Shown here piece by piece: positions 10,409 through 24,559 of a DNA stretch of 64,000 bases. Origin of the DNA: Triatoma infestans (lineage: Eukaryota; Arthropoda; Insecta; Hemiptera; Reduviidae); NCBI GenBank assembly GCA_011037195.1, contig JAAEAF010004331.1:53060-117059 (forward strand), in the 5' to 3' direction. The position numbers and the translations under genes are program-made. Numbering within the stretch: the first letter of the stretch is position 1; every line of letters begins with the position of its first letter. The notes beneath the pieces were generated by a model, which was not told the origin of the DNA, searched no databases, and saw nothing but the letters and a program-made list of their open reading frames with translations.

Positions 10409-13400
10409 TTATAAAGTGGTAGATGTTACAGCTCTAATTCCATGTACCAAAAGGCAAGGTCGCAATGAATGTGTCAATTGATTTAAACAATCCAAATAAT
10501 CTGCGTACAAATCTACTGAATCGGGTGGGCAATCCAAGTATAAAAAACTTATTGCAGTCTCTGTAGATTTCTTTAAAATCAAACGGTTTACACTAAAAAC
10601 AAAGGAAAAAACAAACAGTATAGAGTAATGAACATTGTTTTGTTTTTTTTAAATCATTGAGCAATAATTTTTAATTAAATAAACACTTCTCAAAATTTAA
10701 CACCTGTTTAAACTTATTGCAAAGAATACATTGATCTCAATGACATAAGAGAAGCGAAAAAAAAATTCTATTATCTTAAGAGGAACATTTATTAATTTAT
10801 TACACCGACTGTATTCAAATAATATATCTATAAATTAAATAACGTGATACCTACTTGCTAAGATAAATTCTAGAGGTTTCATTATTTTTGTCAAGATCCA
10901 TATCTGAACCTCTTAAAGACGCCCTCAATCTTGACCAGTCATCAACCTAAAAATAAAAATAAATATGAATTGATTTAATAAAGTGTCTAGGATTTTTCGA
11001 TTGTATAAATTTACTATGCAAAAAAAAGAACTAAATAAAACTGATGTGGGAAAATCAACACAAAATAATAATGGTCCTTGGGTGATGGCACTGCTTAATA
11101 GAAATATTAAAAAGAAAAATTATCGACTCCCCGAAATATTATCGATTAAAAGCCAGGAATGGATTCTTTGCAGCATAAAACTAGTTGTTAAACATTCAGC
11201 ATACGTCTCTTTCTCACTTAGTTACTTACTTACTTTCTCTCTCTATTTTGCTCACAGTATGATGGATAAATTTTCTAAAAAGTTCAATTTTTTCTAAATG
11301 TTTAGTTCTCTTAGCTTCCACCAGATGATGCAACAGTGAAATGTGCTAAGATGGCCTTAAAGTAAGTAGGAAGCCTAAAGTCTCAAAACTTTCACAGAAT
11401 CTCAAAATAAAATTTTTCTTTTTGAAAAACTGATTCAAATAAAAGTAAAAGTATTTGTTTGTTCACGAAAAATTGTTGAAACATTTTCTAGAAAATCGTG
11501 AAAAATTTATTTAAAAAGTGGCAATAGATTTACTGCGGGAATAGATTTACATCTATTCTTTGTTATAACACCTTACTCCATAACTATAGAATAACCTTCT
11601 TCTAAATTTTACTCCATTCCTGGAATGGTATCTCATTGGTAGATATGACTTTTACGATTTTTATTTTTTTTACCATCTTTTTTTAAATTTATAATTTTTG
11701 TTTTATGTTTTAAATTGAAGATTATAAACAACAATTCTTGAAAATGTGGATAGGTCCGCAATGCTAGATAACACCTGGTATTTTATCCGTCGTAGCATGC
11801 ATTAAGAAAACATTAAGCATGCATTTAGAAAACATTAAATTGAAATGAACTCTCTACACGAACTTGGTGAATTTGGAAAAACAATATCTTTGGAACAAAG
11901 AAAAATAATAATTTCTAATATTAAACTTCTTATGAGTATTAGTATAATTACAGTAGGAGAAATAATAAAAAAATATTGGACTGTGGTGGAGCGCCAAACT
12001 ATTAATATTTCTTTGTCTTGACGATGACAAAGAAGTACTTTATTAAGTAATGACTAAGAAATAATTTTCAATCCACATTTAAGTTTAATATTGATTAAAA
12101 AAATCATTATTTTATAATGATTAACTGTTATTATTTTCATAATGGAAATTTATATTAGAAAAAATATAAATAATAGATAAAACATAGATAAACTTACCAT
12201 TTCCACATCTGCTTTTATTCTGAGAATCTCAAGTAACTTATTCATTTTGGCATAACCTGATGATCTACGATGACTTAAATCAGTCATGTCTGACATTGAC
12301 GCTTGTCCTTCGCATAATAACACTCGTACACGTAAATGTTTCCAACCATGCACCTATTCATATAATTATTTGATAATTTATAGATTTCCTTTTTAACTTA
12401 AAGCAATTTTTGTATTTTTTTCAAAGTATTGTTGAGCACGGCAGATCGTGGAAACGCGGGTGGTCGCATTAGAAACCACATTAGCCGACGCTACACGCCG
12501 GAAGATGTAAACCGGTGTACATGAAACTTGATTCACTTGAAGGATTACCTAGAAAGGAAGGATTTAAAGAAATTTCGCTGGACAATGGACAAAGGGAAAC
12601 TTTAGATATTAAATTCCTATTTTCCTGATCTCTCAACGATAACGCAGACTGAAGGAAATCAGCTGTAAATTCCGCATTTGAAAGTTTGAATTCAATTATG
12701 GTTTAGCAGTTCCAAAAAGATATATAAAGCTCTCTTTATTTCTTTTGAAATATGAATCTGATGATCTTATCAAGAAGCTAATAGCTTAAAATAAGTGCTA
12801 CAGGAAATATTTTAAAGTATCTTCATATTTCTATATTAGCTGCTTCTCTAGGTATATTCTAAGGTAAAGTAAGCGCTCTGCGGATGAAATGTTTAAGAAA
12901 TTAAGTCTTTAGTCACATCTGAGGTGCCTGGAAGAAGGTTCACTAAGGACGTCAGGCGTTTTTATCGAATCGTAATGCCCTGGCATTCGTACATAGATAT
13001 CTGCAATATTGTTTAGAGTACATTTTTTCTTACCATATTGATGATACAAGACAACTGCAGCATAAACAGACTTGTAGTATCTTCAAATGGATCATTTTGT
13101 GAAGGTTTGAAAAAATTAACTGGCCATACGTCTATGTACTTAAAACTACCTGATCTGGAAAATTATAAGAATTGATATTTTTTTTTTATTATTATTAATA
13201 TTATTACTCCTATTCAAATCTGACTTTAAAAAAATGTAGAATAGAATATTTACTTTGATATATGCGATTTACTATAATCGCAGAAATGTCTAGCTACACA
13301 AATATTCTTTTTCATACGTAAAATATCACTTATTAAATGTACAAACTCAACAGTTTGTAATTGGGAATCATTATTTCTTAAATCAAATAATCTTGCACCT

Positions 13401-16400
13401 TCAACTTCAAATTTATCAGTAATATATTCAGATCCTGGCCTGCAATTAAAAGTCTAAGTCAGTAAACAGTTTTTATCCTAATTACAAACAAATATGAGAT
13501 GAAATTAGTTAGAAAGCTTAATTACCTTTGGAAATAATCGACAGGTTTATGTTCATCTCTAAAACCGAGCACTATTGTATTAGGTTTCATAGCACCCAAA
13601 CCAGATATATGAGTCAGATGACTTAGTCCTTCCCTAAGAGTTCGTGCTACTGTCAATTCTACAAAAGCTTTTACCTACAATGATAGAATATATATAATTT
13701 TAGTTTTATAAACATTTCAGAATGATATTTAAGCAATAGAAAACGAATAAACATCAAGCGCAAAGGACTTAGCAGTTGAGGCCCCCCCCCCCCCATGAAT
13801 ACAAAATTACATTGAGTAACACTCAATAAGACTATTTTTTGTGCTACTTAAAAAATCTGGCAAATGTCTTTTAATTTAAAATTTATACCAATCCTTTACC
13901 TGCCCTTAATATGAGCTAGGTTTAGAATCGAACTATTACATGGACCCAGCATTTTAGCTGCAAGCTTAAAACCACTGAGCTCTTTGAAACCTTAAAATCA
14001 GTTTTTCAACAAAAAATATTTAAATAAAAGAATAGGTCATATCTGTAAAGTAAGTATGCCAACTTTAAAAGAAGTCATGGAACCATTTGTAAGAAAATTA
14101 CGAAAAAATGGAAAAATACAAATGAAATACAAACGGCTTTCCAAAACCTTCGCTTGTATTTCCTGTGGTATCATGTTTGAACTTTCTGTTATTTTTTCAT
14201 TTTTGAGTTATTCTGTTTACACTATACATACACAAACAATTTGTCTCGCACTCTCTTTCATCCAGATGGAGGAAAGTGCTACAGATATGATTTTTGATAG
14301 TGTGACTGGAAAATTAGTAAAAGTTACAGTAATGAATACAAATTTGAAGAACGAATGAAAACAAGATATTCTTGAAGCTCTTTCCGTGCTTCTTGAGAGA
14401 ATATACGATGACTATAAAAAAATAAAATAAATTGAACACTATATAGTTAAGAAAATTTGCAAGGAAAATGTCGATTCTACTTCTCTTAGCAGAGGCATTT
14501 CAAAGTCACAGGAAATAAAATGAGAGTGACATTTAAGGATCTCTCACTTGTTAAAAAACAGCGAATAAATATAATAGACTGTTTTAAGTGACAATATTAA
14601 CAAGATCAATTACAGTATGTAAAAATTCAATTTTTTTTTAGAATGATTATTAGGAATAATCTGGAAGAAATTAATATTAATACCTTTTTTATTATAACAA
14701 ACAAAAATCTGAATTAGACTTAAATGAGGAAGGTCCTGATATAAATCAACACTTAATATAGGGCACAGAATTCGGGGAATTCCAAATATAAGAATTATTT
14801 ACTGCCTCTCGAGCATCTTTTTAAATTTACTGAATACTACTAGATTAAAATAATGTCGCCAATCTCTCATATTAACGCTTAACAAACATACACATCACAA
14901 ATAGAGAGATATGAACGATCCTCTAAACATTTTTTTTCCCAAAGTCTAAGGACATTCTATATGAAAAACTCTTATCTGGAAAATTTCGGCAATGAAAGGT
15001 AGCGAAAACTTGCTTCTAGCAGGAGACAAAAAATCTTTTCACTCAATAGACTTCTAAATTTCTGAGTGATAAATTTCCTTCAAACTTGGCATTTTTACAA
15101 TATATTTAATTATTCTTAATGTGGTAGAGAAGAAGAACCGTAACATACATAATATTGAAATTATAACAGGCAATCTACTTTCAAACTCTTATCTTAGAAA
15201 ATATTATTCTAATATCTTAGAAAATATTATTCAATTAAGAGTAAGAGTTTAAAAGAAAATCGTTGGAAACTTTTTTAAATAAATTCAAGTAAATTAAAAG
15301 AAAAGAAATCATTGAAGTGGTATCTCTCGGCAGCTGAATCTAGGCCGAAACCTTATTAATCCGAATTTTCGGTGAATTTTCAATTTGGAGTTTTGCTATG
15401 TAAAGAACAATCACTCTGAAGTCACACTGAACGAAGAGACAATTCTGCAAACAACTTTTTGATACCTAGAGGATCTCAAAACAGGTATTTTCTTTGGAAA
15501 CTCAATTTCGAAATCTTACACAATTCAATCAGTTGCATGTATCATCAGATTGCTCTATCTGATGTATCATCATATGCTCTACCAGTTCGAGAAAAAATTA
15601 AAATAAATAAACTAATTTAAAACCAATTGATTATTCCTAATCAGGTGGTTTGTAGAATGGTTTTGCCCAATTATGACAAAGAAAAAATAAGGTGTCAAAA
15701 TTATAAAAAAGATAAACAAAAATAAATCATGATTTATGACAAATGCCTACTTCTAAAGATAAATTACACACTCAAGATTATTATGCAACATTCTGCGATA
15801 GTTATCTAAGCCTAATATACACCAACATTTAACTGACATCCCTACTACTCAGAAATGTTTGTATACTATATATATATATATAGTATGCAAAGGTGAGATG
15901 ATACATGCAGCTGTTTGTACGCCCTGTTATAGCGTAAAGCATGCTCGAGCTCAACAATAAAGAAATACACACACACTCGCTTACAATATTCTGTTTAGCT
16001 ATGACACTCAAAGGAGCTAAAATTGATCTTTTTTGACTACAATGGATTTGGGAGTCTCACAGCCACTGTCTAAACACATTTAACATCTAAAGGTGCCTTT
16101 AGACGAGCAATATTTTAGTGCAATTACTTGCCATAAAACGTGGCCTGCAACTTTGCAACATCGAAATATTGCCGAATGGCAGGTATATATCAAATGTTAC
16201 ACTACTTTCCGGTGAGTTGCTGATGTATTGCCGTTTGCCCACCTTCATGGAAAATATTTCCAGTTGCCTGGCCATATTTTGCCCAACTGCCTATTTCTAT
16301 CTGTTTGTAGATAACTAATTTTTTTCCTCACGAAAACGACTATAAAATAAAAATTTTATATTCCTTTAAATACTAAGATTTTTAGTTAAGATTATTTCTA

Positions 16401-19400
16401 ATAATTTTTAAGGGCCGGTGGAGGGGAATAAATTGCAGATCAGTGTTTTTTCTTTGCTCTTTGGATTTCAAATTTAAATATTATTTATGTAAATGTGGGT
16501 CGGCCCGCAATGCTGGATAACATCCGGTATTTTATCCGTCGTAGCATGTATACTGGTTTTGTTCCTGACCGGTTTCAGATTTTCATTCATCATCAAAGCA
16601 AATTCACCAAGTTCATGTAGAGAGTTCACTTCAACGAAATGTTTCTGTTAGACTCACACATTAAGTTGAAGTGAACTCTCTACACGAACTTGGTGAATTT
16701 GCTCTGACGATGGATGAAAATCCGAAACCGGTCAGGAACAAAACCAATATGCATGCTACGACGGATAAAATATCGGATATTATTTATGTAATCTTGAATT
16801 ATTAATTATAATAACTGAAATTATGAACAAGTATAGATTAAATTCTGCAAATAACTAAGAAAGAGTTTTGCCAGATATTTTCATCTTCATTACTTAAAAA
16901 GTCGTATTTTTTATAAATTGGTAAATTAAGTTTTTTACATTAAAGATTTATTTTTTTATCCAATCAGAGTAAAAACATTTACACGGAGTTATTGTGTTCG
17001 CTCTTATTGGAAAATATAATACTGGATTGGTATCATCCAACATCATATACTCGTATATATGGGACTTAGTGTGCAGTATAATTATCATTCTCTCTTCCTC
17101 CATACCTTCCAAACGATGTTTGTTGACTGCTATCCCGATCTTGTTTGTCCGATTTCTTAATTAGTTTTTAGAGTTTTTATTGACGAAGACTATCATCTAG
17201 TCCTCCTTTTATTTGACATAATCTGTACATTCATACTTTTGACCTTTTTCATTTTGTTTTTTTTAAACTTGTCACCGACAAAATATTTATTAATTGCTTT
17301 TTAATTCTGTTTTTATCAATAAGGTACCGTTGTTACATTTATTATATTTATTATTGTTGAATATTGGTGACCATTAGACTGGGATATAAAATAAACATAT
17401 CTTTCACGACCGATCGGTATGCTGTGTTTTTCAGCAACCTAACTAAGTTAAGGCAGCATCATTTATTTATATTTGTAATTTTAAATATTTATAAATAAAT
17501 TGCTTCTCTCTTTTATTATTTTATATTTTAATTTATAAAATTTAATAAAGTTAATATCATAATATAAATTTTAGGTTTTACTTTGATGTTTCTCTATTAT
17601 TTCTCTTTTTGTTCTTATTCTTATGCCTTAAAATTTTTCTACTAAGATTACTGTTCTCGTTTTTTTTTTCTATTTTCTTTTAAATTTTCAACTGTTCTAA
17701 ACATTAAAACAATAATTTCATCACTTTCAAATTTATTAAAAAAAAAAAAGACATTTATTTCTCATATTGCTTGTGCCTGGCAAACCAAAGAAAGTTTTTT
17801 AACAAAAAAAAAAAAACGAAAGATATAATACACGGAATTACCCCGACAAATAAACATCAAACTCAATAATACAACAGAAGTAAACAAAATAGAACACAAT
17901 GTTGAAAATAGAATAATAATAAATAAAAACCGCCGAGTGAAGCAAATTATTCGTGCTTATGCTTGCAGTTTATAATCAGATAAACTATCGGGGATCATTT
18001 GCACAGTTAAAAAAAATTTTTTAACTTATAAAGCTAAAAATCAACTGAAAAATCGGTTAATGAGATCTTTCTTTATAGCCTTTCAGCCACATATCGCCAA
18101 CAGTCTGTTTTCGTGTAAACACGCAATCATCGGCAAATGTGTTGCTGAAAATGTTACAACAAAAACAATTGCCAGCTGCAAACAAACAACATTTCTACAA
18201 AATATTGCCAAGCAATGTTTTCCTGAATATTTTCGGCATTGTGTAATTTTTGTTGCCCGTGTAAAGGCACCTTAATATGAAGCTTTCACAAAACATATAT
18301 TTTTATGGAAATTTTGTTCAAATCTCTGTTATATAATAGTCTGTAATTACAAATACAAAGTTGACATTATAGTTGCAATGTTTAAAGAAAATCTTGGGAA
18401 CACACGACCGGAAATCAAGTTTGAATAATCTGTATTTTTGTGTGTTTTATTTCTAAACTACGCGGTAGTCCTTAGTGGCTAGCCATTTCACCTTCAGGAT
18501 GCAATCAGGGTTCGATTTCTCGTAAGGACACAAAGTGCTGATCGAGCATCATGAGAAAAACTGAGAATTAACCGACCTGAACTAGACGACATTGAAAAAC
18601 ACAATTGCTGGCCTCATGCTCAGCAATCTAAATCGCTGTCTAGCAGGTCTGATCCTTTATCATTAGTTACTTTTTTATAAAAGAAAATACACAAAAGATG
18701 ATGTCCTATTCTTTTTTTTTCCGGAGGATATCACAAAACAATATTTCCGATGGAAACTCAAGTTCGAAAAATTTGACATTTTCGCCATACTTTCTCTCTC
18801 ACAAACAATTAAAAATGTTTAATAAACAAATAAACTGGAATGCTTACCTTAAGATGATCAACAAGTCGTAGCCAATGTGGATATTGTGAAACTGTAGGAT
18901 CTGATTCAAATTGTGAAAACTGTTTACCAGTAATAACATGTCCAAGTACGTATAGTCCTGATTTCTTTATATCGTTACAAAAATGTACTAAAGGTGTTGA
19001 ACCACGTGGATTCCTTACTAGTAATAATACTTGGGGTCTCCAAAATTTGACATGTTCTTTACGTGAATCCAACATTAACAAGTATTTACGAACCTGAAAT
19101 CAATAAAATAAAATTTACATTGAAATTAAGTTAGCATATATTGACATAGCAGATTATTAATGGAGTAGTATTTAAAAAAGAAAAAAAAAATACCTGATGG
19201 AAAATAAGAGCTTGCGTTAATGATCCCCAATCCGCAGTCTGTGAAGAGGGAGAAAACAGATGTAGAAGAACAATAAGTAGGAAACAAAGAACAATAGAAG
19301 CGGCGGCGTACAGTGGATTAATAACAAACATCATAACTAGAGTGCCTAGCAAACCAATCAAAGCTGTACACCAATTGAACAATTTGAATGAAGGTCTGAA

Positions 19401-22400
19401 ACATATGGATAATTTGTTTTAGTGAATCTTTTATTTATTTCACTTTTTTCTTTTTCTTTTTTTGAAGCTTATAAAATGTCGCTGTCATCTGTATAAAACA
19501 AAGTGAACGTTTTACATGATATCAAAAAGTGATCCTGAAGTAGGTTTCACTGATCTACACTGATACTAAAAGTGGTCCTACTTTAGATTTGAACTAAAAC
19601 GCTCACAGCTAGCCGTATTTCAGCGTTCTTTTCTATGGCCGCGTTAGTTGGACAGTAATGGTTATGTTGTGTCATTTAACTTTACAATACTAAACAGTAA
19701 GTGCTAGAATATTCATTAGATGATCTGTAAATCATCTACAGCTCAAAATATCCCTATGGCTGGCAGTGACGGATTAAAGCCTAACCGGCCCTAAATCAAA
19801 TTTTATTCCTGTTCCTTCCTTAAGTGGTGGGACATAAATAATTTAATTAATAATAATGATAAAAATTATATTTATTAAATATTAAGTCGGTATATTTCAC
19901 ATGTTTAGTACACTTATAAAATAAATAAATAAATATGAAAGGAAACTTTTTTTTTTTTTTACCAATTTCATTAATTGTATTCTAAAAAACAAATCAAAGA
20001 AAGCAAACCATTATGAGTCAATTTGCTTTTAGATTCTTCATTCCATTCACATTACAGCTTTTATAAACAAAAAAAAAAAAGAAAATCTTAAAATATAATG
20101 AAAAACTACAAGATAATTTGTCTAAAAAGTGTATTGGATGGATGCCATGAGAGGTGATTTATTATATAAAACAGATCGGGAAAACGGTTATAGCTTATTA
20201 AATACCTGAAATTTGGCGCAGATGTAAGATCAAGTCCAAGACATGCTAGATTAGTTGCTAGATAGGACAGTAAAAACAGAACTGAATTAATTTGTGCTAT
20301 AATATTTAAAGAGCCAATAAACAATACTATCTGCACTAATAACCAGGACACTACAACTGCCCACACTGGATTTCCACCGTAGACGCCTTTGGTCAGCCAA
20401 TGAAGTAGACGACCTGTAAAATAGACATTAAGATAAACTTATGGGTAGTACTCTTCCACCTTCTTATTTGTATTATTCTTTTCTTAGTAATATTTTGTAT
20501 ATAGGTCTTATATACATGTTTCTTTGGCTATACGTTACGGCACTGGTATGCGCCTTCTTTCGTGTTACAAATTATAATGCCCATTGCACTAGTACCTGTT
20601 TGTATAAAATATACAGTTTATTAAAACAGTCCAATTATTAATTCAAGGAGGACTGATAATAACTACACAATAAAAGAACCGTATCCGTAATACAAGAGAA
20701 TATAACATTCAAAAGTAGAATAGGTTCCATTTGTTCTTCTGCTGCATTTGTTTGGCTATTCGTTAATAATTATTGCCAGCCTTGTACAAAGAAGTATTTG
20801 TTTGTATATTAACTTATATTCTACCTATAAAATATTTTAACGTATATTCTGAAATCTGATAGATTTGGTTCATCGAGCAAATTAAGGGGCACTGGGAAGT
20901 GAGGAATAGTGCAATATAGTATAATAAATGCACGTATCAGTGCCGAAAAATGGAGCCTAATAAACATTTTTAATCAAAGACCTTTAATCCAGAAAATTCT
21001 AAGTCAAGAAGTTAAGGAAATTTTCACTATTGCATGTTATGCTCAAATCATGTAAAGTTTATATTAACTGTCTTTTTTCATAGTCTATAGATGGCCTTAA
21101 AAAAAAAAAAAATCTGGTGTAAAATACTCACAAGACTTTCTCTTACCCTAATTAATACAACTGAATCAATAAATTTACTTTAAAATTACAATGTTACAAT
21201 GTTCAGCTGGACTGGACATATAAAGTAGTATGAATTTTACTTGCATACCTGAGCTGCCTTATGTGGAGCGTTCTATTTAAAACGAAAGCTTGTGCAAATT
21301 TAAATTTAAAGTGACTAACAGATCTCCTTATATCTCTAAAATCAATGTTTCAAATAAAAGTAATAGGTTCTGATCTATGCAACAAGCATTCCAAGTTTAA
21401 AGAAAAATCGTTGGAGCCAATTTCGAGAAATATCACAAAAAACTATTTAAAAAAAAATTACAGTAAAGTCGCACTTCCGGTTTATCAATCTTACCCGAAA
21501 TCTTTGTGTTCAATGCGTTGATAATATCTAAACGAAATACCAAATTTGAGCTTCCTGCGACTTGTCTTTTTTGAGATATTCTGTTACCCCATACACACAC
21601 ATACACACTAATCATTATTGTTTTCGTATTCAGGAGGCCCCAAAACAGGTATTTCAGGTGAAAACTCAATTACGAAAATCTGTTACGATCGCAATACTCC
21701 TCTTACTAGAAGTACGAGAAAGTAGAAAAAAAAAAAAATGTTGATAATTAAACTTCAGGAACAGAAGAAAAAAAATTTTGAATATATAATGTGCTTTCAA
21801 ACAAAATGTATTTCATACTAAATGCACAAGTAAACATGGATGACTCATAATCTAATCCCTCTAAACTTGTTAATGTATGTTAACTGAAGTGTAAATATTT
21901 GTTTCTAACCTTGATAAAAATAGTCTGGCAAGTGGCTTATAATCTACTTAGTATAACTCTAAATGAAATTGGCATATGACTATAAAGGTGAATAAAAGCA
22001 GATGGAATGAAGATACAAATTAAAAAAAAAAAGCTCCCAAATTCTATTAAAAAATAAAAAAAATCTATAACTTTCTCTTACTGCACTACCCTCAGACAGG
22101 GGGGCAGGTCATAGAGAAACTGAAATAGTCTTTGAGAAATTAATAGAAGAATAATCGATTAATAGAAGTTACCAAATCGATGAAAACTCCATTAATGTTG
22201 GAAAATCGAATTCTTCGCAGAAAGTAAGGCCAACTCCAAGAAGCAATCACATATACACATTGTTGCGTCATTTTGGGAAAAGATAACGGGAGAAAAAGTG
22301 TTTGAGATTTTCAAATAGGTATTTGGTCCTCCAATATATATATTATCCAATATATATATATAATATAAACATATCCAATATATATATATAATAAATCATA

Positions 22401-24366
22401 ATTACCATAAATATTATCTTTAGCCAGAGCTTCCAATACCCTGGATGATCCAATGAGATTTGAAAGTGATGCTGAAAAAGTAGCTGTTAATACCCCAATC
22501 GTTATCATAGGAGGTATACTATTTATTGGCATCATATACATAAAATTGTTTGCCATTAAAAATCTTGAACATGCAGCTGCACTCAATCCGGCCACAGTAA
22601 GATAGCACACTAGTGTGAACAAAACGGCAGACATAGTTCCCCAAGGTATACTTTTACCAGGATCTTTCAACTCTCCTGTTTGAACATAATAAAGAAATAT
22701 TACCGATGATTTAAATCTGTTTAAATCACATGAATTTAGGATAATCTGTAAGCATGGTCACAGATTATTAACAAAATAAATTGAAAACTCAACAGATTTT
22801 GATAACTTCTGTGACCAAATGGGTGGGTAATTCATTCATCTGTAAGTGAGAAGTGGCATAAAGATTTTCGGTCAACAACCACTAACTTCATGATAGTCTT
22901 CTAATAAATATTCTTCAAAAGGCATTTACTGATTAAGACGATGTCTTAATAAAAGATAGAACTGTTTTCTTGGAATAAAAATAAATCTAACCTGACATGT
23001 TAGCACCAGCCATGATGCCGGTTACTCCCGAAAATAATACACCAAATACAGTCGCAAAATCTGTCATTTGTCCATCTGATGTATAGTCATAAGTATAATT
23101 TTGATAAAGATTATGTCGAAATGTTGTCCAACTCAGGCCAGTATAAGAACCGTTCACAAGATATGTAGCATTTTGGACTATTGTGTTCGCTTCAGGTATT
23201 GGCACCTGTTATCATTTAAAGCTACAATTATAACTGCAATAAGCATGTCTATTATGCCACACAAGTAATAAATTTCTTTACCTCTAATGGTCCAACTAAA
23301 AAGAATGAAGCTATAACCGATAACAAAGAAAAGCAGACAACGCCAAATATAATTACACTGATTTTTGCAAACATACCGGCACCGACAAGGCATACTAACA
23401 GATTTATAAGATTCAGTACTGAACAATAAGTGAATCTCCACCATCTACTGTCTCTCATCTCGTATCCTTCGAACACCATATAACCTGGAAATTATGAAAT
23501 CATAGATAAGGTAGAGTAATTCATTTTATTATTATAACTTAATATAAAAAAAAGTCAAGATTTCATTTAACTTTTGGCATATGAACTAATAAATCTTTGT
23601 ATTAAAACAGACTCTCACCTGCAGGGCCGAAATTTTCTACAAAACCTTCTGCACATCCAACTATGTATAGAGCGCTGCTAACAATATTCGCTAAGAAAAA
23701 CAGCGTCCCTATGGAACCACCAAATTCTGGTCCAAGCGTTCTACTTATCATAACTTTATAAATTTAAGGAATTATGTATACATTTAAACAGTTGTCAAAA
23801 ATTAATAAGATTACTATATAAAATATAAGATTGAATTTATAAGGATACAATACGCTCCTCCTCCTTCAACAGCACCGTTTGTAGATATAGCACATATTGA
23901 TGTTACAGTAAAGAACAAAATGGTATATGCAATTATAAACTGTAGTAATGAAATAAGCAAACCAGCATTTCCTACTATGTACCCTGAAACATTAAATACG
24001 AAATAAAAGCAAGCAATAAAAATTTTATGTAAAATGTAAACATCCTTGAAATTTATGAAGACTTAACTTACCTACTCGAAGAAAAAGTAATGCGCTGAAC
24101 ATAGACAAAGCAACAGGGCTGAACACTCCAGCGAATGTGCCTAAAGTTCGTTCTAAAGAAGGTTCTACATCAGTCTGCCCGAATTCCACGTATCCCTCAT
24201 CTGATTTTTTACTGCTGGACAAACATCCAAGACCAAACCAACCAGATATCCTTTTGTAAAGAATATTTGGTAATCTAACTGAAGGTGTTTCGGGCATTTC
24301 ATTGAAGGTAGGGTCATTAATACTACCTGTGTGATCCATTACGATAGATTCCACACTTGTCACCAT
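10409..24366 (-). CDS. SLC12A9: SLC12A9-type cation-chloride cotransporter, 15 exons
   Basis: This is the complete minus-strand gene. Coding exons: 24366-24072, 23983-23849, 23753-23619, 23484-23282, 23205-22992, 22675-22406, 20413-20206, 19395-19194, 19093-18848, 13674-13526, 13439-13254, 13154-13034, 12353-12198, 10946-10855, 10592-10409. All junctions are GT-AG, phases agree, and the product is 931 residues (human about 914). Residues 80-550 form the 12-helix APC-type transporter core with [39 protein letters not shown] and SAPNFR; sequons lie in the large extracellular loop ([15 protein letters not shown]). The rest is the SLC12 C-terminal domain, with [27 protein letters not shown]-like [18 protein letters not shown] and CLLVHGI. 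Family members are divergent CCC proteins. The human protein is reported on lysosomes, linked to chloride-coupled ammonium or ion export. Start choice: ATG at 24366, with a second in-frame ATG at 24339. No break is seen. Confidence 0.93.
11750..11875 (+). repeat. Family A repeat, rearranged fragment
   Basis: Within intron 13 of the SLC12A9 gene lie 'ATTTTATCCGTCGTAGCATGC' (inverted) and 'GAACTCTCTACACGAACTTG' (direct) pieces of family A. The hammerhead-like core itself is missing. Confidence 0.5.
13910..13990 (-). repeat. tRNA-like SINE head in intron 9
   Basis: On the minus strand, GAGCTCAGTGG (13982-13972) matches an A box and AGTTCGATTCT (13934-13924) a B box. They are about 38 bases apart, as in a tRNA with a pol III promoter. 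The arms do not close into a clean cloverleaf that I can verify, so I call a tRNA-derived SINE head or tRNA pseudogene. Confidence 0.5.
14000..16080. other. Intron 9 of SLC12A9 gene, unclassified repeat DNA
   Basis: This is the distal part of a 5.2-kb intron. It contains fragments of dispersed family C near 15250-15500 and a (TA)n run near 15868-15882. I find no exon here: the open frame at 14056-14358 is low complexity and lacks splice or domain support. Confidence 0.5.
16091..18272. mobile_element. 2.2-kb Harbinger-like non-autonomous DNA transposon
   Basis: The ends are inverted. The left end reads AGGTGCCTTTAGACGAGCAA and the right end, on the opposite strand, AGGTGCCTTTACACGGGCAA (two differences). 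Both sides have the 3-bp duplication TAA (16088-16090 and 18273-18275), the size and sequence used by PIF/Harbinger elements. Subterminal regions are full of TTGC/GCAA words, which are typical transposase-binding repeats. No transposase frame is seen, so it is non-autonomous. A family A foldback (16516-16783) is nested inside. Two neighbouring MITEs sharing ends is an alternative. Confidence 0.55.
16516..16783. repeat. Family A foldback with hammerhead-like module
   Basis: Inverted arms 16516-16635 and 16665-16783 surround a loop of about 29 bases. The right arm contains CTGACGA (16704-16710), an extra T, the hairpin GGAT-GAAA-ATCC, and GAAACCGGTC (16724-16733). The palindrome ACCGGT would form helix III between two molecules, and GTC would be the cleavage triplet. 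Flanking strands TTGCT and AGGAA can pair around one mismatch as helix I. Similar copies are at 27430-27600 and 47838-48189. It is nested in the Harbinger-like element. Confidence 0.6.
18461..18665 (+). repeat. tRNA-derived SINE in intron 9
   Basis: TAGTGGCTAGCC near 18473-18484 fits an A box, and GGTTCGATTTC (18509-18519) is a near-perfect B box. They are spaced as in a tRNA gene and followed by about 140 bp of unrelated body. This is the organisation of a tRNA-derived SINE transcribed on the plus strand, opposite to the host gene. Confidence 0.6.
20414..22405. other. Intron 6 of SLC12A9 gene with family C repeat and TA minisatellite
   Basis: A minus-strand family C copy covers about 21270-21730. 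A short tandem array of 'CCAATATATATATATAATA'-type units sits at 22320-22395, within a few bases of the exon 6 splice donor. No additional exon is needed, since exon 6 and exon 7 join in frame. Confidence 0.6.
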
Positions 24367-24496
24367 AAGATTACACTTAAACGAACAAGCACCAACTAAC
24401 AAAAATATTCGTGGAATGGAGATATAGTAAAAATATCACTATCAAATATCACATTTTAGGTACACCCTTATGGTAAGTAATGCTGCATCTCTTGTC

Positions 24497-24503
24497 ATCG
24501 ATA
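24497..24503. promoter_or_regulatory. DRE-like ATCGATA upstream of SLC12A9 gene
   Basis: ATCGATA matches seven of eight bases of the insect DREF site TATCGATA and lies about 130 bases upstream of the start codon. DRE is typical of broadly expressed insect promoters. No TATA box is obvious. Transcription start is not determined. Confidence 0.3.
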
Positions 24504-24559
24504 AATAAAATAATGCACGGACGAACACAATTTTCCTACGATTAATCTAACAATGAAAG

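Noticed and set aside
13910..13990. Functional tRNA gene
   Set aside because: A and B boxes are present, but I could not verify a full cloverleaf with a paired acceptor stem; a SINE head is more likely.
15868..15882. Regulatory or origin role for (TA)n and similar runs at 22320-22395, 46098-46128 and 53721-53750
   Set aside because: They are simple repeats common in AT-rich insect DNA; nothing ties them to a function.
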